Positions 43,888 to 51,605 of a DNA stretch of 64,000 bases are shown here, one piece after another; within the stretch, counting starts at the first letter, position 1; every line of letters begins with the position of its first letter. Under the pieces are notes generated by a model. It was not told where the DNA came from and did not search any database. It was given only the letters and a program-made list of their open reading frames with translations. This DNA is from an uncultured Bacteroidales bacterium. Lineage in GTDB: Bacteria > Bacteroidota > Bacteroidia > Bacteroidales > Paludibacteraceae. Location of the stretch: assembly GCA_902779705.1 (NCBI GenBank), contig CACZCR010000003.1, positions 372,001 through 436,000 on the forward strand, read 5' to 3'. Both the position numbers and the translations under genes were made by a program.

Positions 43888-45065
43888 ACTTTATTCAATA
43901 TCTCTTTACTTGAATCCATCTTTATCGTATCGCCCCAGAACCTATCTATAATCCGGTTTCTTTCTTTTTCGGGAGAAGAATAGTCACAGTCTTTGATACT
44001 TCTGAGCAGTTCCTCAAACGTTGTAATCTTCTTTCCCACCACGTTCTCATCGAAAGGATGGTGGAAATCTCGTTCACGGACATAGTCTTCATAATCATAC
44101 AAGAATAAGATGACATCTTTATTCGACATCAACAAATAATCATATAGAATCGAAGAATAATCTGTAATTAATACATCTGTAAACGGAAGAATACCATATA
44201 CATCCGTAGTCCTATTAACTAATACGATATTAGAATAACCCTTTATATTATCTGTTAACGTATTTGGATGCGGTTTTAAAAGCAAAAGTGCATTTTGTTT
44301 TATCATCTCTGTGTTCAGTACATCTAAATCAAATTGTTGTACAAAAACATTCAATTGACTATCGCGCCAAGTAGGCATATAAATGAACACTTTTTCATAT
44401 TGCTCCATTTTATGGATAAGTTCCAACGTTTCTTTGGGCTCATATTTCTCTACAAACGCTTTTACATGCTCTTTCGACCATGTTAGAATCTGATTTCGTG
44501 GATATCCCAACTCTAAACAACACTCGCGAGATACTCTAAACATTCTTTGGAACACAGCGGACTGCATAGGAGATGTTGTTAACACGTATTCCGGACGACG
44601 AAATGATTCTGGGTGATAGAACCGTTCCTTGAAAGTTCGCTTGACATATCTATCTGCCAAAGGACCGGACTTTATATCAAATTCTGCGCGTTTCAAGCCA
44701 ATGCCATGCCATAAATTTATCACAATTGCATTACCGGATAGACAATACATGATATCCGACGTGTATGAATTGATAAACCAATATTTGGCACGTAGCGCTT
44801 TCCATGCTCCGACAGGTGATAGCACCCAGTAAGCCGGCAAACCAAGCGAACGAACATGTTTTATCGTCTGACGATTAACCGATAGCCAACATATATCCAA
44901 ATCTACACAATGCTCTGCTGCATAGATAAACAGATATTTGCTATTATCGCCAAAACCTCCGCGATAACTACCAAATGCCAAACGCCTCTTACTTCTCGGC
45001 ACTAAAAACGAGAAGGGATAAATCATGTAGCAAATAATATAAGCAAGCGTTTTCAAAAATTGCAT
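43881..45065 (-). CDS. CDP-glycerol:glycerophosphotransferase-family enzyme (TagB/TagF-like)
   Basis: Glycerophosphate or ribitol-phosphate polymerase-type protein of 394 residues. Signature blocks: AYWVLSPVGAWKALRAKYW, INLWHGIGLKRAEF (catalytic His), YLGYPRNQIL-like, IYMPTWRDSQ, LLLKPHPNT and VLITDYSSILYDYL, with the His and DYSS residues that bind the CDP-alditol. In Gram-positives such enzymes build teichoic acids; in Gram-negatives they build phosphoalditol-containing capsules. Its base composition is richer in A+T than the flanking core genes. It is 6 bp from the epimerase gene upstream. Confidence 0.88.
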   Translation of the reverse strand: MQFLKTLAYIICYMIYPFSFLVPRSKRRLAFGSYRGGFGDNSKYLFIYAAEHCVDLDICWLSVNRQTIKHVRSLGLPAYWVLSPVGAWKALRAKYWFINSYTSDIMYCLSGNAIVINLWHGIGLKRAEFDIKSGPLADRYVKRTFKERFYHPESFRRPEYVLTTSPMQSAVFQRMFRVSRECCLELGYPRNQILTWSKEHVKAFVEKYEPKETLELIHKMEQYEKVFIYMPTWRDSQLNVFVQQFDLDVLNTEMIKQNALLLLKPHPNTLTDNIKGYSNIVLVNRTTDVYGILPFTDVLITDYSSILYDYLLMSNKDVILFLYDYEDYVRERDFHHPFDENVVGKKITTFEELLRSIKDCDYSSPEKERNRIIDRFWGDTIKMDSSKEILNKVC

Positions 45066-45071
45066 TGTTTC

Positions 45072-46088
45072 TTATAGCTTCTCAAAATACTCCATCATCC
45101 GTTGGATAATATCATGGAGATTGTATTGCGGCTTCCAACCCAAAGCTTCCAATTTTGCAGTTGAAAGATTTAGTTTGGAGGAAGGCGCATAGCCCATATT
45201 TTCATTAATATCTATCACTACTTTAATCGATGGAGCAAAATAATCTCGTATGAATTCAGCAAAAGCTCGTACAGACATGTAAGTCTCAGAATTTGCCACA
45301 TTATATGCTTCCCCGTCTTTCCCTTTCAATATAATGTATAACAAAGCCGTAATACAATCAAACGTATAGCAAGAAGGACGCGCGGATTCACCGGTAGAGT
45401 GCAATACGATATTCTGCTTTAAAGCAGCTAAACGAGCAAACTGACTAATCATTCGATTATCATTATCATCAACACCTACTCCGGTCGTTTGAGCCAACCG
45501 TGCAATCTTGACAGGTACTGCGTATTCTTTTGCATATAAATGGCATAAATTCTCAGCCGCGCGTTTTGCCATAGGATACGAACTACGCACACTTTGTATA
45601 TCCAAATATCCTTGCATATCTTCGGTGATAATACATTCTAATCCGCTACCATAAACTTCCATTGATGATAAAAAAACAAATCCCAATACCTTGTGCGCGC
45701 GAGCATATCGTAGCAATTTATCCGTTATTCCGTATATAGCATTGGCGGTTTCCACAGGATGGGTAACCATAAAATTGCTGGCAGTAGGAGCTGCAAAATG
45801 GAATATATAATCAACTTCTCCTATCGTATCATAGTCATAAGTTTCCAAATCACATTCGATAGCATCTATATTATCATATCCATCCTCGAAAATAGCTTTC
45901 AATTTTGCTACGTTGCGAACGGGTGCTATGATTCGGATATTTTCATCAAGAGCCAGAAGGCAATGGATAAGTGTAGATCCTATCAAGCCGGTTGCACCCG
46001 TTACGAGTACTTTCTTCCCGTGCAGCTCGTGTCTAAATGGAAACGAAGCAACAAATTGTTCTATATCTTTCGATAATACGCTATTCAT
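45072..46088 (-). CDS. NAD-dependent epimerase/dehydratase (SDR, extended)
   Basis: Nucleotide-sugar-modifying enzyme of 338 residues. Rossmann motif KVLVTGATGLIGSTLIHCL near residue 28, active-site SSMEVYG plus YPMAKRAAE (Tyr-x3-Lys), and extended-SDR C-terminus (YNVANSETYMSVRAFAEFI). I start at ATG 46088, one base after the cytidylyltransferase stop; ATG 46118 would overlap that gene by 29 nt. The exact sugar is unknown; the surroundings suggest a CDP- or nucleotide-linked precursor. Confidence 0.88.
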   Translation of the reverse strand: MNSVLSKDIEQFVASFPFRHELHGKKVLVTGATGLIGSTLIHCLLALDENIRIIAPVRNVAKLKAIFEDGYDNIDAIECDLETYDYDTIGEVDYIFHFAAPTASNFMVTHPVETANAIYGITDKLLRYARAHKVLGFVFLSSMEVYGSGLECIITEDMQGYLDIQSVRSSYPMAKRAAENLCHLYAKEYAVPVKIARLAQTTGVGVDDNDNRMISQFARLAALKQNIVLHSTGESARPSCYTFDCITALLYIILKGKDGEAYNVANSETYMSVRAFAEFIRDYFAPSIKVVIDINENMGYAPSSKLNLSTAKLEALGWKPQYNLHDIIQRMMEYFEKL

Positions 46089-46089
46089 A

Positions 46090-46812
46090 TTAGATACCGA
46101 AGACTTGTTGATTTTCATGTAACTGAACCATGGCTCGGAAAATATAAAAGTCTGTAGGGGTGGTAATTTTAATATTTTCCATTGGCCCCGTTATTGTATG
46201 CAGTTTATGACCATAATGACTCATCATGGTACATGAATCTATATAATTATGCTCTCCTTCCTTTCTTGCCTGTTCATGAGCTGTTAGAATGTCACGCAAA
46301 ATGAAACTCTGAGGAGCACGAGCAATCAACGAATTTTTACGCGTCGGTATCTCCAAACTGTCATCTTCTTGTTTTACAATAAAAGTTTCTGTAGAAGGAA
46401 TACAAGTAATACAATTACCAAATTTGGCAACAGTTTCAATATTATCAGTTATGGTTTGTTCTGTTATGAGAGGACGTACGCCGTCATGAATAAGCACGAT
46501 ACTATCTTCGCCGAACATTTTTTTTGCACACGCCAATCCGTTAAAAATACTATCTTGACCGGTTTCTCCTCCTGGAACAATAGCCTCCACCTTTGTTATA
46601 TGGAATTTCTCCAATTGGCCTTGCAAGAATGGAATCCACGATTCCAAGCAAGCCACAATTATTCCATCTATCTGGGGATGATTCTCAAATAGTTCCAATG
46701 TGTAAATAATCACAGGCTTACCGTTTAGTTCTATGAATTGTTTCGGGCGCGAAACGGTATTCATTCTGACACCTGTTCCTCCCGCAAATATTACTGCAAT
46801 ATTTTTCCTCAT
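46090..46812 (-). CDS. IspD/TarI-like cytidylyltransferase
   Basis: CTP-dependent nucleotidyltransferase of 240 residues: VIFAGGTGVRMN (nucleotide loop), RPKQFIELNGKPVIIYTLE, VLIHDGVRPLI and the late ENIKITTPTDFYIF. Both IspD (MEP pathway) and TarI/Bcs1 (ribitol-5-phosphate) belong to this family. The neighbours (epimerase, CDP-glycerol-type polymerase, GT2) point to CDP-alditol synthesis rather than isoprenoids. It is first in the four-gene block and borders the repeat spacer. Confidence 0.85.
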   Translation of the reverse strand: MRKNIAVIFAGGTGVRMNTVSRPKQFIELNGKPVIIYTLELFENHPQIDGIIVACLESWIPFLQGQLEKFHITKVEAIVPGGETGQDSIFNGLACAKKMFGEDSIVLIHDGVRPLITEQTITDNIETVAKFGNCITCIPSTETFIVKQEDDSLEIPTRKNSLIARAPQSFILRDILTAHEQARKEGEHNYIDSCTMMSHYGHKLHTITGPMENIKITTPTDFYIFRAMVQLHENQQVFGI

Positions 46813-46847
46813 ATCTCCTTATTATATTTCTTTCTAAAAATTTGCTC

Positions 46848-46908
46848 TGCACTTTTTGCACTTTTTGCACTTTCACCCCCTATAGTGCAGATAGTGCAAA
46901 TAGTGCAA
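46848..46908. repeat. Long imperfect hairpin 1, arms of three 9-nt repeats
   Basis: Left arm: TGCACTTTT repeated at 46848, 46857 and (last base changed) 46866. Right arm: ATAGTGCAG, ATAGTGCAA, ATAGTGCAA at 46882, 46891 and 46900. The arms are inverted copies with 22 of 26 positions matching, around an 8-nt loop at 46874-46881. Confidence 0.9.
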
Positions 46909-46922
46909 TGTCATTTTTTTTG

Positions 46923-46990
46923 CATGAGATTCTTGAGACTCTTGAGACACTTTCATCTCCAACTGTCTCAACTATCTCAACTGTCTCATG
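46923..46990. repeat. Long imperfect hairpin 2, arms of three 9-nt repeats
   Basis: Left arm 46923-46952 carries TTGAGACTC-type 9-mers; right arm 46961-46990 carries ACTGTCTCA, ACTATCTCA, ACTGTCTCA. The arms match as inverted copies at 23 of 30 positions around an 8-nt loop. T-runs flank it on both sides. Confidence 0.9.
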
Positions 46991-47042
46991 CGATTTTTTT
47001 CTTTCTTTTTTGGACAGTTTGGAGCATCTTTTGACTGTAGAA

Positions 47043-47105
47043 AACGTTCGCAGAACGTTCCAAACGTTAGTTATTCCTTAGATATTCGTTAAATATTCCT
47101 TAGTT
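47043..47105. repeat. Short repeated words after the hairpins
   Basis: AACGTT occurs at 47043, 47054 and 47063, and TATTCCTTAG-type words occur at about 47072, 47083 and 47095. With the two hairpins they fill the 310-bp gap 46813-47122; I see no gene, tRNA or recognisable promoter in it. Confidence 0.7.
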
Positions 47106-47122
47106 ATTACCCTTATTGTCCC

Positions 47123-47620
47123 CTATTCTCGTCCTTCTAAAATCATATCCGTCACTTCACGAATCGCTCCCTGACCACCCGGCGTCTTCAGCACATGTAT
47201 CCCCTTGATCGCCCGTACTTCCGGCCTCGCATTGGGAGGACAACACGGAAAACCTACTGCGCTCAGCACATCAATGTCATTTATATCATCGCCTACATAG
47301 CATACTTCTTTCAAGGTAATGCCTAACTTGTCGCAGACGCGTTGTGCCGCGCCTAACTTCGTTAAGCTTCCCTGTCGATTCTTACTTCCTACACCCAGAT
47401 ATAGAAAATCCAACTTCAACTTCTCTGCACGCGCTTTCACTATCGGAGACTGCTCTGAAGTCAAAATACCGCAAGGAATACCTGCCTGACGCAGCAACAC
47501 CATTCCCATACCGTCATACACGCAAAAACGCTTCATTACATCGCCCTCTGCGCTATAATACATCCCGCCGTCTGTCAGACAGCCGTCTACATCAGTCAAA
47601 AAAACCTTTACTCCCTTCAT
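47123..47620 (-). CDS. kdsC: 3-deoxy-D-manno-octulosonate 8-phosphate phosphatase
   Basis: HAD-superfamily phosphatase of 165 residues that removes phosphate from KDO 8-phosphate in LPS inner-core synthesis. Motifs: VKVFLTDVDGCLTDGG (nucleophile DxD), CGILTSEQSP, and CYVGDDINDIDVL with the metal-binding Asp pair. It has the compact C0 form without cap. ATG 47620 is chosen because the catalytic loop then starts near residue 9; the frame is open further upstream. It lies 13 bp from kdsD. Confidence 0.95.
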   Translation of the reverse strand: MKGVKVFLTDVDGCLTDGGMYYSAEGDVMKRFCVYDGMGMVLLRQAGIPCGILTSEQSPIVKARAEKLKLDFLYLGVGSKNRQGSLTKLGAAQRVCDKLGITLKEVCYVGDDINDIDVLSAVGFPCCPPNARPEVRAIKGIHVLKTPGGQGAIREVTDMILEGRE

Positions 47621-47633
47621 CGTTTGCTCGTTT

Positions 47634-48611
47634 TTAATGATAAAACCGCGTTCCGGGCAAGCATGAGAACGAATCGATAATACCACAAACTTTATCGTCA
47701 TCCACAACAACCAGTGTGTGAATCGAGTAATGGTTCATCATCTCTCCGGCCTCTACAATCTTGGCACTCTTACTTATAATCTTTGGCTGTCTCGACATGA
47801 TATCACTAACTGGCGACGCGAAGAACTCTTGTCCCAGTCGCTGCATCGCCCGACGAATATCGCCATCTGTGATTATACCTACCAGCCTCTCGTTTTCTAA
47901 TACCAATCCTACACCTAATTTGCCATTTGTCACTATCTCAATAGCATCGCCCAACTTGGTGTATGGCGTAACAAACGGCAAATCCTCCGTAAACATAACT
48001 TCCTCTACTCTTCTCAACAACTTCCTTCCCAAATCTCCCCCTGGATGCAACAGGGCGAAGTCTGTTGGCTGGAATTGTTTGGCTTCCATCAACGCACATG
48101 CCAATGCATCACCCATAGCTAAAGTAGCCGTCGTGGATGAGGTAGGCACCAGCCCTAGAGGGTCTGCCTCTCCTGATACCGCTATGCTGATATGTATATC
48201 AGAACATTTTGCCAACAGCGATCCCGAACTGCCCGACATACCTATAATGCGAATCTTTTTCGCCTGGACAATAGGTAGAAAGCGTAGCAACTCTTCCGTA
48301 GCACCCGAATAGGAAATAGCAAGAACAATATCTTCTTCAGACAGCATCCCTAAATCGCCGTGATAGGCATCCAGCGGATTCAAAAAGAAGGCTGGAGTTC
48401 CTGTGCTGGCCAACGTGGCAGCTATCTTCGAACCAATATGCCCGGATTTGCCTACGCCGGTCACAACCACCTTGCCGGCACATTCTTTAATCATCTGCAC
48501 AGCCTGTACAAAATCTTCTCCAATCTGGTCTCTAAGACCGGATATAGACTGCGCTTCGGCTTCCAGACATGCTACGGCTTGATCGATTATTTTTTGTTCT
48601 TGCTCATTCAT
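47634..48611 (-). CDS. kdsD: Arabinose-5-phosphate isomerase KdsD/KpsF
   Basis: Interconverts ribulose-5-phosphate and arabinose-5-phosphate, the KDO precursor. It has 325 residues: SIS domain (VVVTGVGKSGHIGSKIAATLASTGTPAFF, LAISYSGATEELL) then two CBS domains (about residues 205-325). The last residues (DSFSCLPGTRFYH) differ from the usual HxHD-LLRAG ending; the alternative frame is no better, so I do not call a frameshift. It pairs with kdsC. Confidence 0.95.
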   Translation of the reverse strand: MNEQEQKIIDQAVACLEAEAQSISGLRDQIGEDFVQAVQMIKECAGKVVVTGVGKSGHIGSKIAATLASTGTPAFFLNPLDAYHGDLGMLSEEDIVLAISYSGATEELLRFLPIVQAKKIRIIGMSGSSGSLLAKCSDIHISIAVSGEADPLGLVPTSSTTATLAMGDALACALMEAKQFQPTDFALLHPGGDLGRKLLRRVEEVMFTEDLPFVTPYTKLGDAIEIVTNGKLGVGLVLENERLVGIITDGDIRRAMQRLGQEFFASPVSDIMSRQPKIISKSAKIVEAGEMMNHYSIHTLVVVDDDKVCGIIDSFSCLPGTRFYH

Positions 48612-48628
48612 GTCGTCTTATTTTATAA

Positions 48629-48665
48629 TTTATCCACGGCGCACAATCAGCACACCGTGGATAAG
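48629..48665 (-). terminator. Inverted repeat at the end of the rnf operon
   Basis: TTATCCACGG (48630-48639) and CCGTGGATAA (48655-48664) form a perfect 10-bp stem just past rnfA. The T-run is weak, so Rho-independent termination is likely but not certain. Confidence 0.6.
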
Positions 48666-48682
48666 TACAACTCGTAGATCCT

Positions 48683-49303
48683 TTATACTACACCGCTAAA
48701 GCCCATAAATGCCATAGCCAACAGACCTGCTGTCAACAATGCAATAGGCGTTCCTTTCATTGCCTCTGGCACCTTGGCTAATGCCAATTGCTCACGGATA
48801 CCGGCGAACAAAATCAACGCCAGCGCAAAACCAATAGCTGTGGCAAATGCGTACAGCGTACCGGTCAGCAAGTTAGGAATCAACACACCGCCACCCGGCA
48901 ACTTCTGCATCAATTGAGCAGGATCGGCTACGATAATAGCTACACCCAAAATACAGCAGTTTGTTGTGATCAACGGCAAGAATACACCTAGTGCCTGATA
49001 CAGAGAAGGACTCACTTTCTTCAAGATGATCTCAATCATCTGCACCAAAGCTGCAATCACCAAGATAAACAAGATAGTCTGCAGAAACTCTACATGCCAA
49101 AGAATCAACAGCTTTTGCAGCAAATAGGTAACTACTGTAGCCAACACCAACACAAACGTTACTGCGGCACTCATACCCAGAGCGGTGTCTATCTTCTTAC
49201 TTACGCCAAGAAATGGACAAATACCCAAGAATTGGCTCAATACGATATTGTTCACAAATATCGCTGCGATAAATATCAAGAAATATTCCATAATATTATT
49301 CAA
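48683..49303 (-). CDS. rnfA: Rnf electron-transport complex subunit RnfA
   Basis: Six-helix membrane subunit of 202-206 residues, homologous to NqrE/NqrD-type proteins. Conserved helices: FVNNIVLSQFLGICPFLGVSKKIDTALGMSAAVTFV and LPLITTNCCILGVA, with the Cys pair thought to hold an Fe-S cluster together with RnfE. ATG 49291 (MEYFLIF) may be the true start, four codons inside. It is last in the operon rseC-rnfB-C-D-G-E-A. Confidence 0.95.
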   Translation of the reverse strand: MNNIMEYFLIFIAAIFVNNIVLSQFLGICPFLGVSKKIDTALGMSAAVTFVLVLATVVTYLLQKLLILWHVEFLQTILFILVIAALVQMIEIILKKVSPSLYQALGVFLPLITTNCCILGVAIIVADPAQLMQKLPGGGVLIPNLLTGTLYAFATAIGFALALILFAGIREQLALAKVPEAMKGTPIALLTAGLLAMAFMGFSGVV

Positions 49304-49319
49304 TTTAGAGTTTTACCAT

Positions 49320-49907
49320 TTACTTCTTGACGATCTTATTCATTACCGCCATCAAGTATGCAAGACAAATAAACGCACCCGGAGCGAGTACGAAAATCAG
49401 AGATGCATAATGGTCGCTATATACACTCAAGCCGAAGATGGCTCCGGTGCCCAATAGCTCGCGGATTGCGCCAATCACAGTCAGAGACAAGGTAAAGCCC
49501 AATCCCATTCCTATACCATCCAGAGCACTCAAGCCTACGCTATTCTTGGCAGCGAAAGCCTCTGCGCGACCTAATACGATACAGTTAACTACAATCAGCG
49601 GAATAAACAATCCTAATACATCATAGATAGCTGGCAAGTAAGCTTGCATCAACAACTGAACCAGCGTCACAAACGTCGCGATCACTACAATAAATGCTGG
49701 GATACGTACTTTGTCAGGGATCAAGTTCTTTAATAGTGAAATCACCACATTCGAGCAAACCAGCACGAACAAAGTGGCAAGACCCATCGACATACCGTTG
49801 ATGGCGCTTGTGGTTGTGGCCAAAGTAGGACACATACCCAAAACCAAGGCAAATGTAGGATTCTCCTTGAGAATGCCATTGGTCAATGTTTTCATTCCGT
49901 TACTCAT
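49320..49907 (-). CDS. rnfE: Rnf complex subunit RnfE
   Basis: Membrane subunit of 195 residues pairing with RnfA in opposite topology. Blocks: GILKENPTFALVLGMCPTLATTTSAINGMSMGL, LGLFIPLIVVNCIVLGRAEAFA and IGAIRELLG. The Cys residues in MCPT and VNCIVL are the expected Fe-S ligands. It overlaps rnfG by 8 nt. Confidence 0.95.
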   Translation of the reverse strand: MSNGMKTLTNGILKENPTFALVLGMCPTLATTTSAINGMSMGLATLFVLVCSNVVISLLKNLIPDKVRIPAFIVVIATFVTLVQLLMQAYLPAIYDVLGLFIPLIVVNCIVLGRAEAFAAKNSVGLSALDGIGMGLGFTLSLTVIGAIRELLGTGAIFGLSVYSDHYASLIFVLAPGAFICLAYLMAVMNKIVKK

Positions 49908-50541
49908 TGTTTACCTCCGTTTCTTCTTTGTCACTTTCTACTTGCTTCGAAGCACCACTATGTGCTTCCACTGCACCGTCAGTAAATGCTGCAAAAGCTT
50001 TGTTGATTGCCTTCAGGAAGGCACGACTCGAAATGGTCGCTGCCGTAATAGCATCTACCGAGTTCTCCGGTTCTGCAGGTTTGTCTTTCGATACCTCAAA
50101 CTTACCTGTAGCCTGACGGCCGATAATGTTTTGACCAGGTTTTTCGGCATTCTTAAACCAGAATACAATCTTGTCACCCAAACCCGGAGTCTCTTGGTGA
50201 GCCAAAACCTCATAGTTGAAAATTTTGCCCTCTTGGTCAAAACCTACGATGATCTTCTGCTCGCCGCCAAAACCCATCTCACTTACCTCGATAGCAGCAC
50301 CTGCGAACTCGCCATTTAACGTTGCGCGATATACAGTCAAACCATCTACTGTTTCCGGCTCAGCTATCTCTGCACCATCCGGCAATACCTTCAGAATAGC
50401 TTGTTGCTGCTTCTCTTTCTGTTGCTTCTTAATCTGACCCTCGGTCAGCGAATAAATGCCGGCCAATGCCGCTGCGGCTACTACACAAATAGTAACCAAG
50501 CTGAGCAACATATTCTTGAATGAACTATCTAATTTTTCCAT
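49900..50541 (-). CDS. rnfG: Rnf complex FMN-binding subunit RnfG
   Basis: Periplasmic-facing subunit of 213 residues with one N-terminal helix and an FMN covalently bound via phosphoester to a Thr. The site reads DAITAATISSRAF, with Ala and Thr where most RnfG proteins have SGAT-x-T; the flavin Thr itself is present. The C-terminal 30 residues are polar and acidic. It overlaps rnfE by 8 nt and is 12 bp from rnfD. Confidence 0.93.
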   Translation of the reverse strand: MEKLDSSFKNMLLSLVTICVVAAAALAGIYSLTEGQIKKQQKEKQQQAILKVLPDGAEIAEPETVDGLTVYRATLNGEFAGAAIEVSEMGFGGEQKIIVGFDQEGKIFNYEVLAHQETPGLGDKIVFWFKNAEKPGQNIIGRQATGKFEVSKDKPAEPENSVDAITAATISSRAFLKAINKAFAAFTDGAVEAHSGASKQVESDKEETEVNNE

Positions 50542-50553
50542 AGTCTTACCTCC

Positions 50554-51570
50554 TTATGCTTTTTTCTTCTCACCGAAATGACGGGGACGAATATGGTTCA
50601 ACAAAGGCACGCACGCATTCATGATCAAAATAGCGAACGACATACCCTCCGGATAAGAACCCCAGGTACGAATCACCATCATGATGAAACCGATGCCAAT
50701 ACCGAAAATGATTTTTCCCCATGCACTCATCGGACTGGTCACATAGTCGGTTGCCATAAAGAATGCTCCCAACATCAAACCACCCGTGCACAGACTGTAA
50801 CCTACATAATGGCAAGTGTCCATGCCCTCAGGCAATGCACCACTCCAACCGGTCACTGCAGCAAACAATGCCACCGTTGCCAATATCGATACAGGAATAT
50901 GCCACGTTATCACGCGCGTACAAATAAGGAATAAACCACCCAACAACAATGCCAATGCGGAAATCTCTCCCAGCGAACCGCCTAACTGACCTACAAAAGC
51001 ATCCATCAGGTCAGGCAATTGGTTGATCACACTACCATCATGCGCTTTTACCATGTGCTTCAGGTAGTATAGAGGAGTAGCACCTGAATTAGCATCGGTC
51101 AACTCCTGACCCATGATAGCACTCGCAAAACCTTGAGCCTTCGGCCATGTGGTCATCTGTGCAGGGAAAGAAATCAACAAGAATACACGACCTACTAGTG
51201 CCGGGTTGAATGGGTTTTGACCCAAACCACCAAAAGTCATCTTACCAACACCAATAGCTACTACTGCACCGATGATCAAAATCCACCAATCCAGATTGCT
51301 CGGCACATTCAATGCCAGCAACATACCTGTCAAAATAGCGGAACAATCACAGATAGTCGGTTTCTGTTTCAAAACATACTTGCTAAGCAGCCACTCACAG
51401 CATACACATGCTGCCACGCTGATAGCCATCATCATCAATGCGCCCCATCCAAACTCTACTACCGATACAGCGTAGGCCGGTATGAGCGCCAAAATGACGA
51501 GCAACATATTGCGACGCACACTATCACCACTGTGGGCGTGAGGTGCCGGAGCTACAATCAATTGTTTCAT
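50554..51570 (-). CDS. rnfD: Rnf complex subunit RnfD
   Basis: Membrane subunit of 338 residues with nine or ten helices. It has the blocks SGDSVRRNMLLVILALIPAY, DCSAILTGMLLALNVP, GGLGQNPFNPALVGRVFLL and FGIGIGFIMMVIRTWGSYPEGMSFAILIMNACVPLL. The FMN-linking S/T region is DANSGATPLYYL, containing SGAT. It is separated from rnfC by 33 bp of AT-rich repeated words. Confidence 0.95.
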   Translation of the reverse strand: MKQLIVAPAPHAHSGDSVRRNMLLVILALIPAYAVSVVEFGWGALMMMAISVAACVCCEWLLSKYVLKQKPTICDCSAILTGMLLALNVPSNLDWWILIIGAVVAIGVGKMTFGGLGQNPFNPALVGRVFLLISFPAQMTTWPKAQGFASAIMGQELTDANSGATPLYYLKHMVKAHDGSVINQLPDLMDAFVGQLGGSLGEISALALLLGGLFLICTRVITWHIPVSILATVALFAAVTGWSGALPEGMDTCHYVGYSLCTGGLMLGAFFMATDYVTSPMSAWGKIIFGIGIGFIMMVIRTWGSYPEGMSFAILIMNACVPLLNHIRPRHFGEKKKA

Positions 51571-51581
51571 ATCGAATTCTA

Positions 51582-51605
51582 TTTTTTAATTCTTAATTTT
51601 TAATT
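51582..51605 (-). repeat. AT-rich repeated-word spacer between rnfC and rnfD
   Basis: TTAATTC, TTAATTTT and TAATTA words, of the AATTAAAAATTAAG type common between Bacteroidales genes. It reaches the rnfC stop codon. Confidence 0.6.

Noticed and set aside
46848..46990. CRISPR-like array from evenly spaced repeats.
   Set aside because: Units are 9 nt with no unique spacers and no cas genes; it is a palindromic hairpin.
46738..47081. Open frames across the repeat spacer with tripeptide repeats (CTFCTF, VQIVQI).
   Set aside because: The repeats follow from the 9-nt DNA period, are open in several frames, and lack a start context; structure is in the DNA.
47634..47710. Possible frameshift at the kdsD C-terminus, since its ending is unusual.
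   Set aside because: The other frame does not restore the family ending either, and both CBS domains are complete.
48630..48664. Two inverted TTATCCAC sequences resembling DnaA boxes.
   Set aside because: Only one pair, placed as a stem past rnfA; no AT-rich unwinding region or dnaA nearby.
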